Assembly: GCA_009664345.1 (NCBI GenBank)
Contig: CP043547.1
Span: 1,178,001 to 1,242,000, forward strand
Reading direction: 5' to 3'
DNA: 64,000 nt
Source of the DNA: Planctomycetales bacterium 10988
GTDB lineage: Bacteria; Planctomycetota; Planctomycetia; Pirellulales; Pb10988
Numbering within the stretch: position 1 is the stretch's first letter; each line of letters starts with the position of its first letter. The notes beneath the pieces are model-generated. The model did not search any database, was not told where the DNA came from, and was given only the letters and a program-made list of their open reading frames with translations. This document shows, in pieces, positions 17,052-25,145 of this stretch. Both the position numbers and the translations under genes were made by a program.

Positions 17052-18884
17052 CTAAGCCGCCACGTCAATTTTTCCTTGCGGCCCCCGGATGTCGAACAGC
17101 CCAAAGAGTTCTTCCTGACAAAGCCCCATCGAAGAGGGCGATGGTTGGTCCGAGAAAATCGTATCGAACATCTCTCGCTTTTCGGTCAGGATTTCGTCTA
17201 TACGTTGCTCAATGGTATTGGCGGAAATAAAGCGGGTCACGGTCACCGGACCGGCAGCCCCGATCCGATGCGCTCGGTTGATCGCTTGATCCTCAATCGC
17301 GGGATTCCACCATCGATCAAAGAGAAACACATACGTAGCGAATTGAAGATTGAGACCAACGCCACCTGCCCCGTAACTCATCAAGAGCACTTTGTGGCGT
17401 TTGTCGTGCTTGAACCGATCAATGATATCGTTCCGTTTCTTATGCGGGATTCGACCGTGATAGGGCAGGGGATTAAAACGTTTGAGCCGTTCTTCAATGA
17501 TATCCAGGGAATCCACCCATTGACTGAAGACCAACATCTGCTGACCACTCGCGGCGACTTCTTCCAACTCGGCTTCCAGTTGATCGAGTTTGCTGCTTTC
17601 TTTGGTTACCGGTTCGAAGTTACAAATTTGCTTCAGGCGAGTCACAAGGACGAAAACGTGCTGAATCGTTAGCTCATGCCCTAGATCGTTGAGCTTGAGA
17701 ACGCCTTTGTCCTCCGCCAAGTCGTAAACTTCTCGCTGGGTAGGTCCGAGGTCGATCTCCATATCTCGAAACATCTTCGGCGGCATATCGTCAAGAACTT
17801 CCGGCTTCGTTCGCCGCAAAACATAGTCGCTCGTCAACTCCGCCAACTTCGCACTTTTCATCGAAGGTGTGATATAACCGGGCGAAAGATATTCAAAAAT
17901 TCCGACCAAATCATCCGGTCGATTTTCCACCGGGGTTCCACTCAAGGCCCAGCTTCGCTTTCGTTTGATGGCACGAATGACCTTCGCGGTGCTATTCGAG
18001 GTATTTTTGATGCGTTGAGCTTCGTCCAAAACAACCAGATCAAAAGTCCGGTCAGGATCAAGAACATAATCGCGATCACGCATGATCAATTCGTAATTGG
18101 CGATCTTCACCGGAACATCCACGACATTCCATTGATATTCACGCTTTGCGGAATCGCCCCCGAGGATGGTAATCGGAATCTCAGGTGCCCACAGTTGGAA
18201 TTCGCGTTCCCAGTTCTTCAGCAGCGGCTTCGGGCAAATGAGCAGCACCGACCGGACTTCTCGGGATCGCAACAACAAACGAATCGTTGAAATCGTTTGC
18301 ATCGTTTTCCCGAGGCCCATCTCATCCGCCAACAAGGCAGCATAGCGGGCGTAAAGAAAAGCAATCCCGGCAAATTGGTAAGGGAACGGCTTGAAGGGGA
18401 ACTCCACTTTTAAGTCCCGTGCCCAAGTCTCCAGCGGTGGCTGCAAGACATAATAGAGCCGGTCCTCCAGCTTCACAATATCTTGAGGCGGTTTGATCCG
18501 CGTGTATTGCTCAGGCCGCTCGTACTCCTCTTTCAGTTCCTCTTCTTCCTGGACTTCCGCGTTTTCAGCCTCCTTTTCATCGGATGCTTCTTCCTCAGGA
18601 GGCGCGGACTTCCCCTCATCGGGAATAAATGCCAAGCTGAAGGTTTTAAACTTTGGATGACCCAAAGGTAATTTCACCGCACGAGGGCGTTCCTGTTGCA
18701 CTGGAATCGAGACCAAATCGAATTTTGGGTCTCTTTCCAAGGCGGAAGTCATTCCGGTGGCAAAAAGTTCTGCGGACTTGGGGATTTCCTCAGATAGCTC
18801 TTGTGTATCCTTCCCAGCTTCTTCAACTTCCTTCGAAGATTGGGGATCAGAGGGGACGGCGGGATGTGAATGGGCATCGTCCAT
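17052..18884 (-). CDS. SNF2-family DNA-dependent ATPase/helicase-like protein
   Basis: A 610-residue SF2 ATPase. Residues 1-125 are acidic and low complexity (EEEELKEEYERPEQ near 113-126). The helicase core begins near 160: PFPYQFAGIAFL, Walker A ADEMGLGKT (186-194), DEAQ box (287-290), SGTPVENR (motif III region), and the C-terminal lobe with VFSQWVDSLDIIEERLKRF, GAGGVGLNLQ and DRWWNPAIEDQAINRAHRIG. All key motifs are present. Such proteins remodel protein-DNA complexes or assist transcription; the target is unknown. It lies 90 bases downstream of the 190-residue hypothetical gene, which may be its partner. Confidence 0.92.
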   Translation of the reverse strand: MDDAHSHPAVPSDPQSSKEVEEAGKDTQELSEEIPKSAELFATGMTSALERDPKFDLVSIPVQQERPRAVKLPLGHPKFKTFSLAFIPDEGKSAPPEEEASDEKEAENAEVQEEEELKEEYERPEQYTRIKPPQDIVKLEDRLYYVLQPPLETWARDLKVEFPFKPFPYQFAGIAFLYARYAALLADEMGLGKTMQTISTIRLLLRSREVRSVLLICPKPLLKNWEREFQLWAPEIPITILGGDSAKREYQWNVVDVPVKIANYELIMRDRDYVLDPDRTFDLVVLDEAQRIKNTSNSTAKVIRAIKRKRSWALSGTPVENRPDDLVGIFEYLSPGYITPSMKSAKLAELTSDYVLRRTKPEVLDDMPPKMFRDMEIDLGPTQREVYDLAEDKGVLKLNDLGHELTIQHVFVLVTRLKQICNFEPVTKESSKLDQLEAELEEVAASGQQMLVFSQWVDSLDIIEERLKRFNPLPYHGRIPHKKRNDIIDRFKHDKRHKVLLMSYGAGGVGLNLQFATYVFLFDRWWNPAIEDQAINRAHRIGAAGPVTVTRFISANTIEQRIDEILTEKREMFDTIFSDQPSPSSMGLCQEELFGLFDIRGPQGKIDVAA

Positions 18885-18974
18885 GATTATAAAACTCCCT
18901 ATATAGTGCGATTAAATGGAAATGACGATCGCGAGAGAGTGTCCGAGCGGCCATCAGGCCAGAGCAGCAAGAGA

Positions 18975-19547
18975 TTAAGCTGCGGGTCGGCTGCCTTGAT
19001 GGGCCTCCTGAATGGCATCTCGAATGCGTTCAAACGGTTCGCTGAGATCAAACGACTCCAGCATCTCCTTGAATTGATCCGAGACATTGCGTTCATCGGA
19101 TGGATAGCTAGAGCTGACTGCAATTTGATTACACCCACGTCGAAACTGCAACGTATTTTCCGCAGCCGATTGAGGTTCCCAAGGGATAAATTCTTGCGTT
19201 TCTTCCTTGGGCGAAGGGGGCGTCTGTAAAATTTGTAACACTGGGAGATTGAGGGACTCTCGAACGGAAAACATCGCAGGATGATCAATACATAGAAAAT
19301 CGGGTTTCTGCGAGGCTTTCTCTACTAAAGTTACGCCAATCACTTCTCCTAAGAGATAACTGTCGAGTGTGGGACCGTACAGAATCTCCTGGGCACGATT
19401 TGCCTTTACAGGAGCCGTACAATGAAATTCAAGTGGGCGTCCATTTGCATTGAGAATCAAATAACCACCAAAGTTTCCTCGTTGAGGATGGCTCAGTGCG
19501 GTTAAGAATCCAAATGCAGATGACGTTGCGACCTTCCCCTTGGACAT
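18975..19547 (-). CDS. Hypothetical protein upstream of the SNF2 gene
   Basis: A 190-residue soluble protein with an N-terminal alpha/beta region (GFLTALSHPQRGNFGGYLILNA, VTLVEKASQKPDFLCID) and an acidic, helical C-terminus (SDQFKEMLESFDLSEPFERIRDAIQEAH). No known domain was recognised. The start at ATG 19547 is preceded by GAGGAA six bases away; an upstream ATG at 19769 would add 74 residues of poor quality. It is followed on the same strand by the SNF2 gene, so a shared role in DNA handling is possible. Confidence 0.7.
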   Translation of the reverse strand: MSKGKVATSSAFGFLTALSHPQRGNFGGYLILNANGRPLEFHCTAPVKANRAQEILYGPTLDSYLLGEVIGVTLVEKASQKPDFLCIDHPAMFSVRESLNLPVLQILQTPPSPKEETQEFIPWEPQSAAENTLQFRRGCNQIAVSSSYPSDERNVSDQFKEMLESFDLSEPFERIRDAIQEAHQGSRPAA

Positions 19548-20030
19548 CCAGTTTCCTCGTCTTCTAAGTTGCGCAGTTCCTCTTGCTTCCAGATCTTGCC
19601 ATTGTCCCCTCTCTATAAAAGAGAACAGCCAAGGCGATTCATTGAATTCCAGAAGCAAGAAGTAGATCAAATGAAGCTCCGAGTTTCCTCGGGATGCAGC
19701 TATGCCCCCATTGCATCGGGTCCGCGATGGCCCGATCTTTAGCCAGGATTCAAGGTCTGGGCAGAGCAAAAGGTTTCTTTTTCCTGGAAAAGAACTACGA
19801 CCGGTCCATTTTCTCCAGCTTGGCAGAATCTAGCTGTAATGATCAAAGATACCAGGAAGAACAAGCTGTAATTACCTTCTTTTCCTCTGAAATGATGGAC
19901 CGAAATCGCCCCGTTCTTTCTCACATTTATGAGAAAACCATCACCTTTCTATGAGAGATAGTTCTCCTATTTTCGCATAGATGTGAATACCTATCATTTT
20001 TGTGGTAGATATCCTCCTTCGCCAAAATCA

Positions 20031-20120
20031 AACCCCCTCATCCTGGTCGCCCCTTTGTGAGGGGGTTAAAAATTCTTTTTTATTTCTCCGATCCCCCTCC
20101 CTTTAGGGAAGGTGAGAATC
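20031..20120. repeat. Palindromic intergenic repeat (REP/MITE-like)
   Basis: A perfect 10-base-pair inverted repeat, AACCCCCTCA (20031-20040) and TGAGGGGGTT (20058-20067), is followed by an imperfect palindrome around CCCTCCCTTTAGGGAAGG. The CCCCTCA...CCCTCCCTTTAGGGA style resembles dispersed intergenic palindromes in many bacterial genomes. Only one copy lies in the window, so the repeat nature is inferred. It might also act as a terminator, but no strong T tract follows directly. Confidence 0.4.
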
Positions 20121-20426
20121 CGAAAGAAAGTCGGGGGTTATTCCTTTCCGTCATGAGAATCACATCACGTTTTCAATCGCCTATACCAATTGGACCTGCG
20201 AGTATCTTTTCATATAAATGCATGTAAGAAAACATCTTATGGAAAACGTCAATTTTATGAAGAATCAAAGAACTTGCTTCATTTCGAGACTCCGGCGAGT
20301 TTTTTCCTTCCGAAGAAAATATGCGGCAGCAGCCCAAGTAAGTGGACAATAGGATATATCAAAAATCCTTTTATTAGCGAGAAAATTTAATTTTGCAGTA
20401 AAAAGATAACCTAGTTCAGTAATGTT

Positions 20427-20441
20427 TGGCATAGCAATCGC
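20427..20441 (+). promoter_or_regulatory. Possible sigma-54 promoter
   Basis: TGGCAT at 20427 and CGC at 20439-20441 place the GG and GC pairs exactly twelve bases apart, as in sigma-54 promoters (TGGCAC-N5-TTGC). Three of the other consensus bases differ. The downstream gene starts at 20602, about 160 bases on. Chance occurrence is quite possible. Confidence 0.2.
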
Positions 20442-20601
20442 ATTATGTCTTTCCCATCGAACGGAGCACGAAACAGCATGAGTTACTCAACTCAATGTCT
20501 TGGTTCTCAGAAGGCACTGTTTCGAAACGTTAAATGTAAAAATGATGGACTCATTTTCTTTTTAAACCTCATCTCATTTCCATTCTCATTGAGGTACTAC
20601 G

Positions 20602-21951
20602 ATGACTAAGCAGCGAATTGGTTTTTTGGGCAACAACATTTCCGAAAATTTGGAACTTCAAGAAGAACTTCATTATTTAAATCAAAAAGGTTTACCTTTG
20701 GCGATCGCCTCCTTGAAAGGAGAAACCGCCATTAACAATCGAGACCTGAACGGCTTTCACGGACGAGTCACCACCCTCAGCTCGACCTCGCTCGTTTCTC
20801 TTCTTTTCACTGCCATGATGGCTCCGGTGGTCTTCAAGGCTCGCTTCTTCACCTCGCTCGTCAAAGCGATGTTCATGCCGACCACCAACTGGGGAGCCAA
20901 ATTCCAACTGTTCGGTTCGCTCTTTCCTGCCATGCAACTTGCTTGGAAATGGAAATCGATGAACTTGACCCACGTTCATGCTGAAGATGCCGAAGCCGCT
21001 GGCACGGTTGCCCTCCACATTAGCGAACTGTTGGGAACGGGCTACAGCTTCACTCAAGAAAGCACCAATCAACAACAAGAACCGGTTGCCATGGAATGGA
21101 AGATGCAAGCCGCCCGATTTGTGGTTTGCCGATCGACTTTCCATGAAGTTTTCTGCCGTTCTTTCACCGATATGGAATATGACATGAATCGTACCCAAGT
21201 TGTTTATCCTGGGGTTGATCTGTCAGAATTTGCTCCCGAGTCGGAAGAACTTCAACATCTGTTAAATGAATCTGACAAACCGACGATCCTCGCCGTCAGC
21301 GATTTGGTGGAAGAAGAAGGCTTGTTAAATTTAATTCTCGCTTGTGGAATTCTAAAAGAACGTGGTGTTGATTTTCAATGCATCATCGCTGGTGAAGGTC
21401 GCATGGAAACAACGTTGATGTGGCACATCGCTCAACAAAAATTGCAAGACGATATTCTGTTGACGGCTCAACCTGTCGATGCAATGGAGCTTCCCTATCT
21501 GATGCAATCGGCCACTGTCTTGGTTGCCCCGACCGTTGCCTTGCAAGAAGGTTGCACCTTGCCTCTTCCGCCACAATTGATCCAAGCTGCTGCCTGTGGC
21601 GTGCCTTGTGTCTCGACCAACCTGGCCAGCATTCCGGAAGTGGTTCAACACGGCTTCAATGGAAAACTCGTCGGTGCCTTCGATGTCCGCAAGCTGGCTG
21701 ACACGCTTGAAGGAATGTTTGAAGATCGTGAAAGCCTCGTGGAAATGGGACAATCGGCACGTCAATGGGCTGAAGAAAACTTTGATAAAGATCAAGCTTT
21801 CGATCGTATGAAAGACCTTTTCAAGTTTGTCCTCGAAACCCCTGGTACGGCTGCTCCCGAGTTTCACTTCCAAGGAGTTACCCCTCGCAAAACCGCTCCG
21901 GTCACTCGTCCCAAACGCCGCACGGCCTTGTCGCTTGTAGCTACAAACTAA
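20602..21951 (+). CDS. GT4-like glycosyltransferase-fold protein lacking donor-site residues
   Basis: A 449-residue two-domain GT-B protein clearly related to GT4 glycosyltransferases (THVHAEDAEAAGTVALHI, VYPGVDLSEF, IIAGEGRMETTL, ACGVPCVSTNLASIPEVV, GFNGKLV). Family members use nucleotide-sugar donors. Here the phosphate-binding Arg and Lys of the GRLV--KG motif are Asp234 and Glu239 (SDLVEEEG), the catalytic His of the FTAHA motif is replaced in SFTQES (Glu153), and the second Glu of EX7E appears as Gln328. It is probably not an active transferase in the usual sense. The C-terminal 30 residues are basic. The gene is monocistronic, with a strong terminator behind it. Confidence 0.75.
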   Translation: MTKQRIGFLGNNISENLELQEELHYLNQKGLPLAIASLKGETAINNRDLNGFHGRVTTLSSTSLVSLLFTAMMAPVVFKARFFTSLVKAMFMPTTNWGAKFQLFGSLFPAMQLAWKWKSMNLTHVHAEDAEAAGTVALHISELLGTGYSFTQESTNQQQEPVAMEWKMQAARFVVCRSTFHEVFCRSFTDMEYDMNRTQVVYPGVDLSEFAPESEELQHLLNESDKPTILAVSDLVEEEGLLNLILACGILKERGVDFQCIIAGEGRMETTLMWHIAQQKLQDDILLTAQPVDAMELPYLMQSATVLVAPTVALQEGCTLPLPPQLIQAAACGVPCVSTNLASIPEVVQHGFNGKLVGAFDVRKLADTLEGMFEDRESLVEMGQSARQWAEENFDKDQAFDRMKDLFKFVLETPGTAAPEFHFQGVTPRKTAPVTRPKRRTALSLVATN

Positions 21952-21987
21952 CTTGAAAATTAACGAAACCTTCTATCTTTAGAAAAG

Positions 21988-22028
21988 AAAGCGATGGACT
22001 TTTTAAACAAAGTCCATCGCTTTTTTCG
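21988..22028 (+). terminator. Rho-independent terminator
   Basis: A perfect 15-base-pair stem pairs 21988-22002 with 22009-22023 across a 6-base loop, and is followed by T residues and TTTTTTCG. It ends the glycosyltransferase-like transcript. The AAA at the 5' side could let it work on the other strand as well. Confidence 0.9.
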
Positions 22029-22194
22029 TTTGTCAGATTTCTATATAAAACAGAATTTGAAAGTGATAGTTAGCCGAGCATTCAGATGGAGTGGAGCAAC
22101 CCCGATGGCAAGTAGCACCGTTTCCTGCGGAAAATTAAAGTGTTAAGCATAGGACGTATTTCTGTTTGAACCGACCCTATTCAATAATTACTTT

Positions 22195-22593
22195 TTAGTA
22201 GATGCATCCCCCACGCTTTTTTATTATTCCTTTCTTGCACGCCATGCAGGTGGAGCCACTTTCTATCTCTTGTTCTAGGAAGGACCCTTCGGGGCAATCT
22301 GGATAATTTATCTTTTCAAAGTTGAGATGATAAACTCCGTCCCAATCCTCCTCTTTCTTCGGAAATACAAGTTGAACCGATCTGGTGATGTTTAAGGGCA
22401 CTTCTTCGTCCGTGGTGTATTTATACAATCGAAGTGTTTCTCCAGTTTTCGGACCAAAATTTTCTGTACCGAAGCCTAACACATACTGATTTGCACAAAC
22501 TAAACAGATTAAAGCCTGTCCACCTGCATGATGTGACCACCCAGAACTAAAATCAAATTCACATCGACTACATCGATAAACATTTCCAAACAT
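22195..22593 (-). CDS. Zinc-ribbon-like hypothetical protein
   Basis: A 132-residue protein with Cys pairs typical of zinc ribbons: Cys8-x2-Cys11 and Cys30-x2-Cys33 at the N-terminus, and Cys116-x2-Cys119 near the end, plus Cys100 and Cys130. The central part is an acidic alpha/beta stretch. I do not recognise a family. GGAAG lies 5 bases before ATG 22593. It begins 18 bases downstream of the sulfatase stop on the same strand and may be in its transcript. Confidence 0.6.
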   Translation of the reverse strand: MFGNVYRCSRCEFDFSSGWSHHAGGQALICLVCANQYVLGFGTENFGPKTGETLRLYKYTTDEEVPLNITRSVQLVFPKKEEDWDGVYHLNFEKINYPDCPEGSFLEQEIESGSTCMACKKGIIKKRGGCIY

Positions 22594-22611
22594 TGTGCTT
22601 CCAAAGTTTGT

Positions 22612-24516
22612 TCAATCTTTCGTAATCACCCGGTGCTGATGAATCTTTCCATTGAAAGGATGGGGGCCTTCGTAGTCCCCGACGGCATCGCCAAAGTCTT
22701 CGCCAACGGTGAACTTCCCAACCGGTTGCTTCAGGAGCAAACCCGGTGAAGGGGCTTGAGCGAGGAGTTTGCCATCGGATTGTAGGGTGATTTTCTGGGC
22801 ATCAAGCATTGCCAAGATCGTCACTTTTCCCTGGAGACGCTCCTTCGATTTCAACGTCGTTAGCTTTCCATCGTTGCGAATGGAAAAGACAGGGAAACCT
22901 TCCTCAAAGTGCAACGAATATCCAAAGCGGTATCCGCCATGGGCCAAGACGACGCCGTGAGGGTTTTGGCTTTCGACTGTTGCTTGAATGCGAAGTGGCT
23001 TTTGTTCCACCTGAGGACCATTGTTTTGGGCGGCCTTCTGCTCTGCTTTCTTCTGAGTAGTTTTGATCTGACGGGCTTGACGAATTTTACCCAAAAGTTG
23101 CTTGTGCAATTGGGTTTCAATCGCAGCATATTCCTCTTGTCCACTGAGATTGCTTTGAAAAAGCGGGTCTTGCTTGCGATCGATGAGCAGGGCATTTTCC
23201 TTCTCTCCGCTCGGTTGCCAGAGGACATAGAAGTAATCATCCGTCGTGAGTGCATCCCCAATGCCGAATCGTGTGTAGGCCGCATCTCGATGTTTCGCTT
23301 TCGGCTTTTGAAGGACTTTGGCAAAACTTTTCCCGTGGATTTTTCGGGAAGGGAGCTCAATCGAGGCCAATTCACAAAGGGTCGGATAGACGTCGACGAA
23401 TTCCACCTGGCTTGAAACCTCCGCATCTTGAGCGATCCCCGGCCCTTTCATCCACATGGCGGTTCGCAGGGCATCATGCAAAAGTTGATTCTTGGCCCAT
23501 TCATTATGCTCTCCCAAGAGAAATCCGTGATCACCCAGAACAATGACGATGGTCTTCTCGTCTAATTGCAACTCTTCCAGCTTGTCTAAAATCCGACCCA
23601 ACAGATTATCCGCGTGCGTCACACTGGCATAATACCCTTGCCGCATATAACGGTGAAACTCCGGAGTGTTGTACTCCAATTGTCGCTTCAAATCGGGCGT
23701 CATAAAGGAATAAGAAAACTGTTCGCGGACCGTGCGAATACTCTCAGGAGTCGGCTGAGGAAGTTCTCGAAATTCCGCAAGTTCGATTCCATCAACCGGG
23801 TAAGGGGTCCAAGTGGGAGCCGGAGAATAGAACGGCATATGCGGCTTGGCAAAACCGCAGGCGATGAAAAATGGCTCCTTTTCCTTGGATAATCGCTCCA
23901 GATCGTTCATTGTCTTTTCGGCAATCAGCCCGTCGTTGGTCTTCATCGGATCGACGAGACCCGGCTCGAACATGGGGACTTTCTTTTGAAGCTTGCCGTT
24001 TCGAAGCCTTCTTGTATCCGTCTGAGTTTCCATGAACTCGGCGGTCGCTTCATTGTAATAAGTCCGCCCATTGATCTCTGGACGCCAGGCGGGTTCCGAC
24101 CAGCTACGCTTTTGCGTATCCGTTTGATGATGAAAGATCTTGCCATTGGAGATCGTGGTATAGCCGGAGTCTTTAAACCGTTGCGGTAAGGTCGCTCGGC
24201 CGGGGGCATCTCGCTCCGCCCAGGTCAAAAAGTCCGGAAATCGCAGCCGCGTGGGATAGATCGAAGTCATCAAACTCGCCCGAGAGGCCCCACAAGTCGG
24301 AACTTGGCAATAGACATTTTCAAAGCGAAGCCCGCTCTTGGCCAAACGATCGAAGTTCGGCGTTTGCATCTGCGGATGCCCGTAATCGCGGGTCATCGGT
24401 CGCAAATCGTCGACATAAATCATCAACACATTCGGGCGATCGTTCGCGAGAGAAAGTTTCGCCAGTAAACAAAGGAGGAAAACAAAACCGAGCGACTTGT
24501 AAAAGGATTTGGGCAT
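22612..24516 (-). CDS. Secreted sulfatase (iduronate-2-sulfatase-like) with C-terminal LamG-like domain
   Basis: A 634-residue enzyme expected in the periplasm or outside. A signal peptide (residues 1-24, LGFVFLLCLLAKLSLA) precedes the alkaline-phosphatase-like core: DRPNVLMIYVDDLRP with metal-binding Asp36 and Asp37, the sulfatase signature CGASR (Cys75 to Arg79) whose Cys must become formylglycine, HMPF and LGDHGFLLGEHNEW near 330. CGASR is less common than CxPSR but still allows modification. Residues from about 530 contain beta-strands and the GPHPFNGKIHQHRVI ending of concanavalin-like domains, suggesting glycan binding. I start at ATG 24516 because the upstream 34 residues spoil the signal peptide. 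Substrates are probably sulfated polysaccharides. The maturase is not in the window. Confidence 0.9.
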   Translation of the reverse strand: MPKSFYKSLGFVFLLCLLAKLSLANDRPNVLMIYVDDLRPMTRDYGHPQMQTPNFDRLAKSGLRFENVYCQVPTCGASRASLMTSIYPTRLRFPDFLTWAERDAPGRATLPQRFKDSGYTTISNGKIFHHQTDTQKRSWSEPAWRPEINGRTYYNEATAEFMETQTDTRRLRNGKLQKKVPMFEPGLVDPMKTNDGLIAEKTMNDLERLSKEKEPFFIACGFAKPHMPFYSPAPTWTPYPVDGIELAEFRELPQPTPESIRTVREQFSYSFMTPDLKRQLEYNTPEFHRYMRQGYYASVTHADNLLGRILDKLEELQLDEKTIVIVLGDHGFLLGEHNEWAKNQLLHDALRTAMWMKGPGIAQDAEVSSQVEFVDVYPTLCELASIELPSRKIHGKSFAKVLQKPKAKHRDAAYTRFGIGDALTTDDYFYVLWQPSGEKENALLIDRKQDPLFQSNLSGQEEYAAIETQLHKQLLGKIRQARQIKTTQKKAEQKAAQNNGPQVEQKPLRIQATVESQNPHGVVLAHGGYRFGYSLHFEEGFPVFSIRNDGKLTTLKSKERLQGKVTILAMLDAQKITLQSDGKLLAQAPSPGLLLKQPVGKFTVGEDFGDAVGDYEGPHPFNGKIHQHRVITKD

Positions 24517-24696
24517 GGCAATCAAACTTTCAGGGGTGATTAGATAAAAGGATCGGCAGGCATTAAGAGGAAGACAGTTGAACTTACCCTCGCATCTCTC
24601 TTTTATACTCTCAACCAAACGAATCGCAACTAGAGCAAACGATCTCAGACCTTTCGCGACTTCGTGGGAGTTCCATCCCTAGATTTAAAATTCTTC

Positions 24697-24725
24697 TTGA
24701 CTCCTATCGTTTACGCCTGTAATCT
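24697..24725 (+). promoter_or_regulatory. Sigma-70-type promoter of the blaI-M56 operon
   Basis: TTGACT at 24697-24702 and TAATCT at 24720-24725 are separated by exactly 17 bases. Both are close to the housekeeping consensus. The -10 box lies inside the operator dyad, so bound BlaI would cover the promoter. Confidence 0.7.
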
Positions 24726-24741
24726 AATTACACCTGTAAAC
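24709..24741 (+). promoter_or_regulatory. BlaI-type operator (33-bp dyad)
   Basis: The dyad has outer half-sites GTTTAC and GTAAAC and inner half-sites TGTAAT and ATTACA, with three-base spacers between them and a three-base centre (CTA). BlaI/MecI repressors bind TACA/TGTA dyads of this size as dimers. Its position over the -10 box suggests autorepression. The sequence is direct; the binding is inferred. Confidence 0.75.
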
Positions 24742-24758
24742 AGAAAGGAGAAGACGTC

Positions 24759-25145
24759 ATGCAAATTTCGGATGCCGAGTGGCAAGTGATGAATCTCGTT
24801 TGGGAGTCCTCGCCGGTGGAATCCAACGAAGTAATCGAAGAGTTAGCCCAGCTCAACAACTGGTCTCCGGCAACCGTGAAAACCATGCTTCACCGCTTGG
24901 TCAAGAAAGGAGCACTCAAGACAGAATCCGTCGGAAAGAAGTATCTCTATCGGGCATCCGTGCGGCGGTATGATTGCGTCCGTCGTGAAAGTCGTTCATT
25001 TTTGGAACGCGTTTTCGATGGCCAAGCGGCCCCTGCCCTGATGCACTTTGTGAAGTATGCCAAGCTTACTCCCGAGGAGATCGCGGAGATTCAAGAGTTG
25101 TTAGATACCAAGGCTGCTAAAAAGAAGGATCAATGGAATGATTGA
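24759..25145 (+). CDS. BlaI/MecI/CopY-family transcriptional repressor
   Basis: A 128-residue winged-helix repressor. The N-terminal 75 residues follow the family closely: MQISDAEWQVMNLVWE, then the recognition-helix region WSPATVKTMLHRLVKKGALKTE. The C-terminal part (about 75-128) should form the dimer interface and hold the site cleaved by the partner protease in BlaI homologues. SD AGGAG lies eight bases before the ATG. Its last eight bases overlap the M56 gene start, so the two are translated as a pair. Signal and regulon are unknown; no beta-lactamase lies nearby. Confidence 0.93.
   Translation: MQISDAEWQVMNLVWESSPVESNEVIEELAQLNNWSPATVKTMLHRLVKKGALKTESVGKKYLYRASVRRYDCVRRESRSFLERVFDGQAAPALMHFVKYAKLTPEEIAEIQELLDTKAAKKKDQWND

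Larger units (their letters stand above)
19548..20601. other. Long AT-rich intergenic region
   Basis: More than one kilobase without a convincing gene. It separates the leftward SNF2 operon from the rightward glycosyltransferase-like gene and is AT-richer than its surroundings. It contains the palindromic repeat block at 20031-20120 and a weak sigma-54-like site at 20427-20441. Several short frames exist, but none shows codon use or composition of a protein. It might be decayed sequence. Confidence 0.4.
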
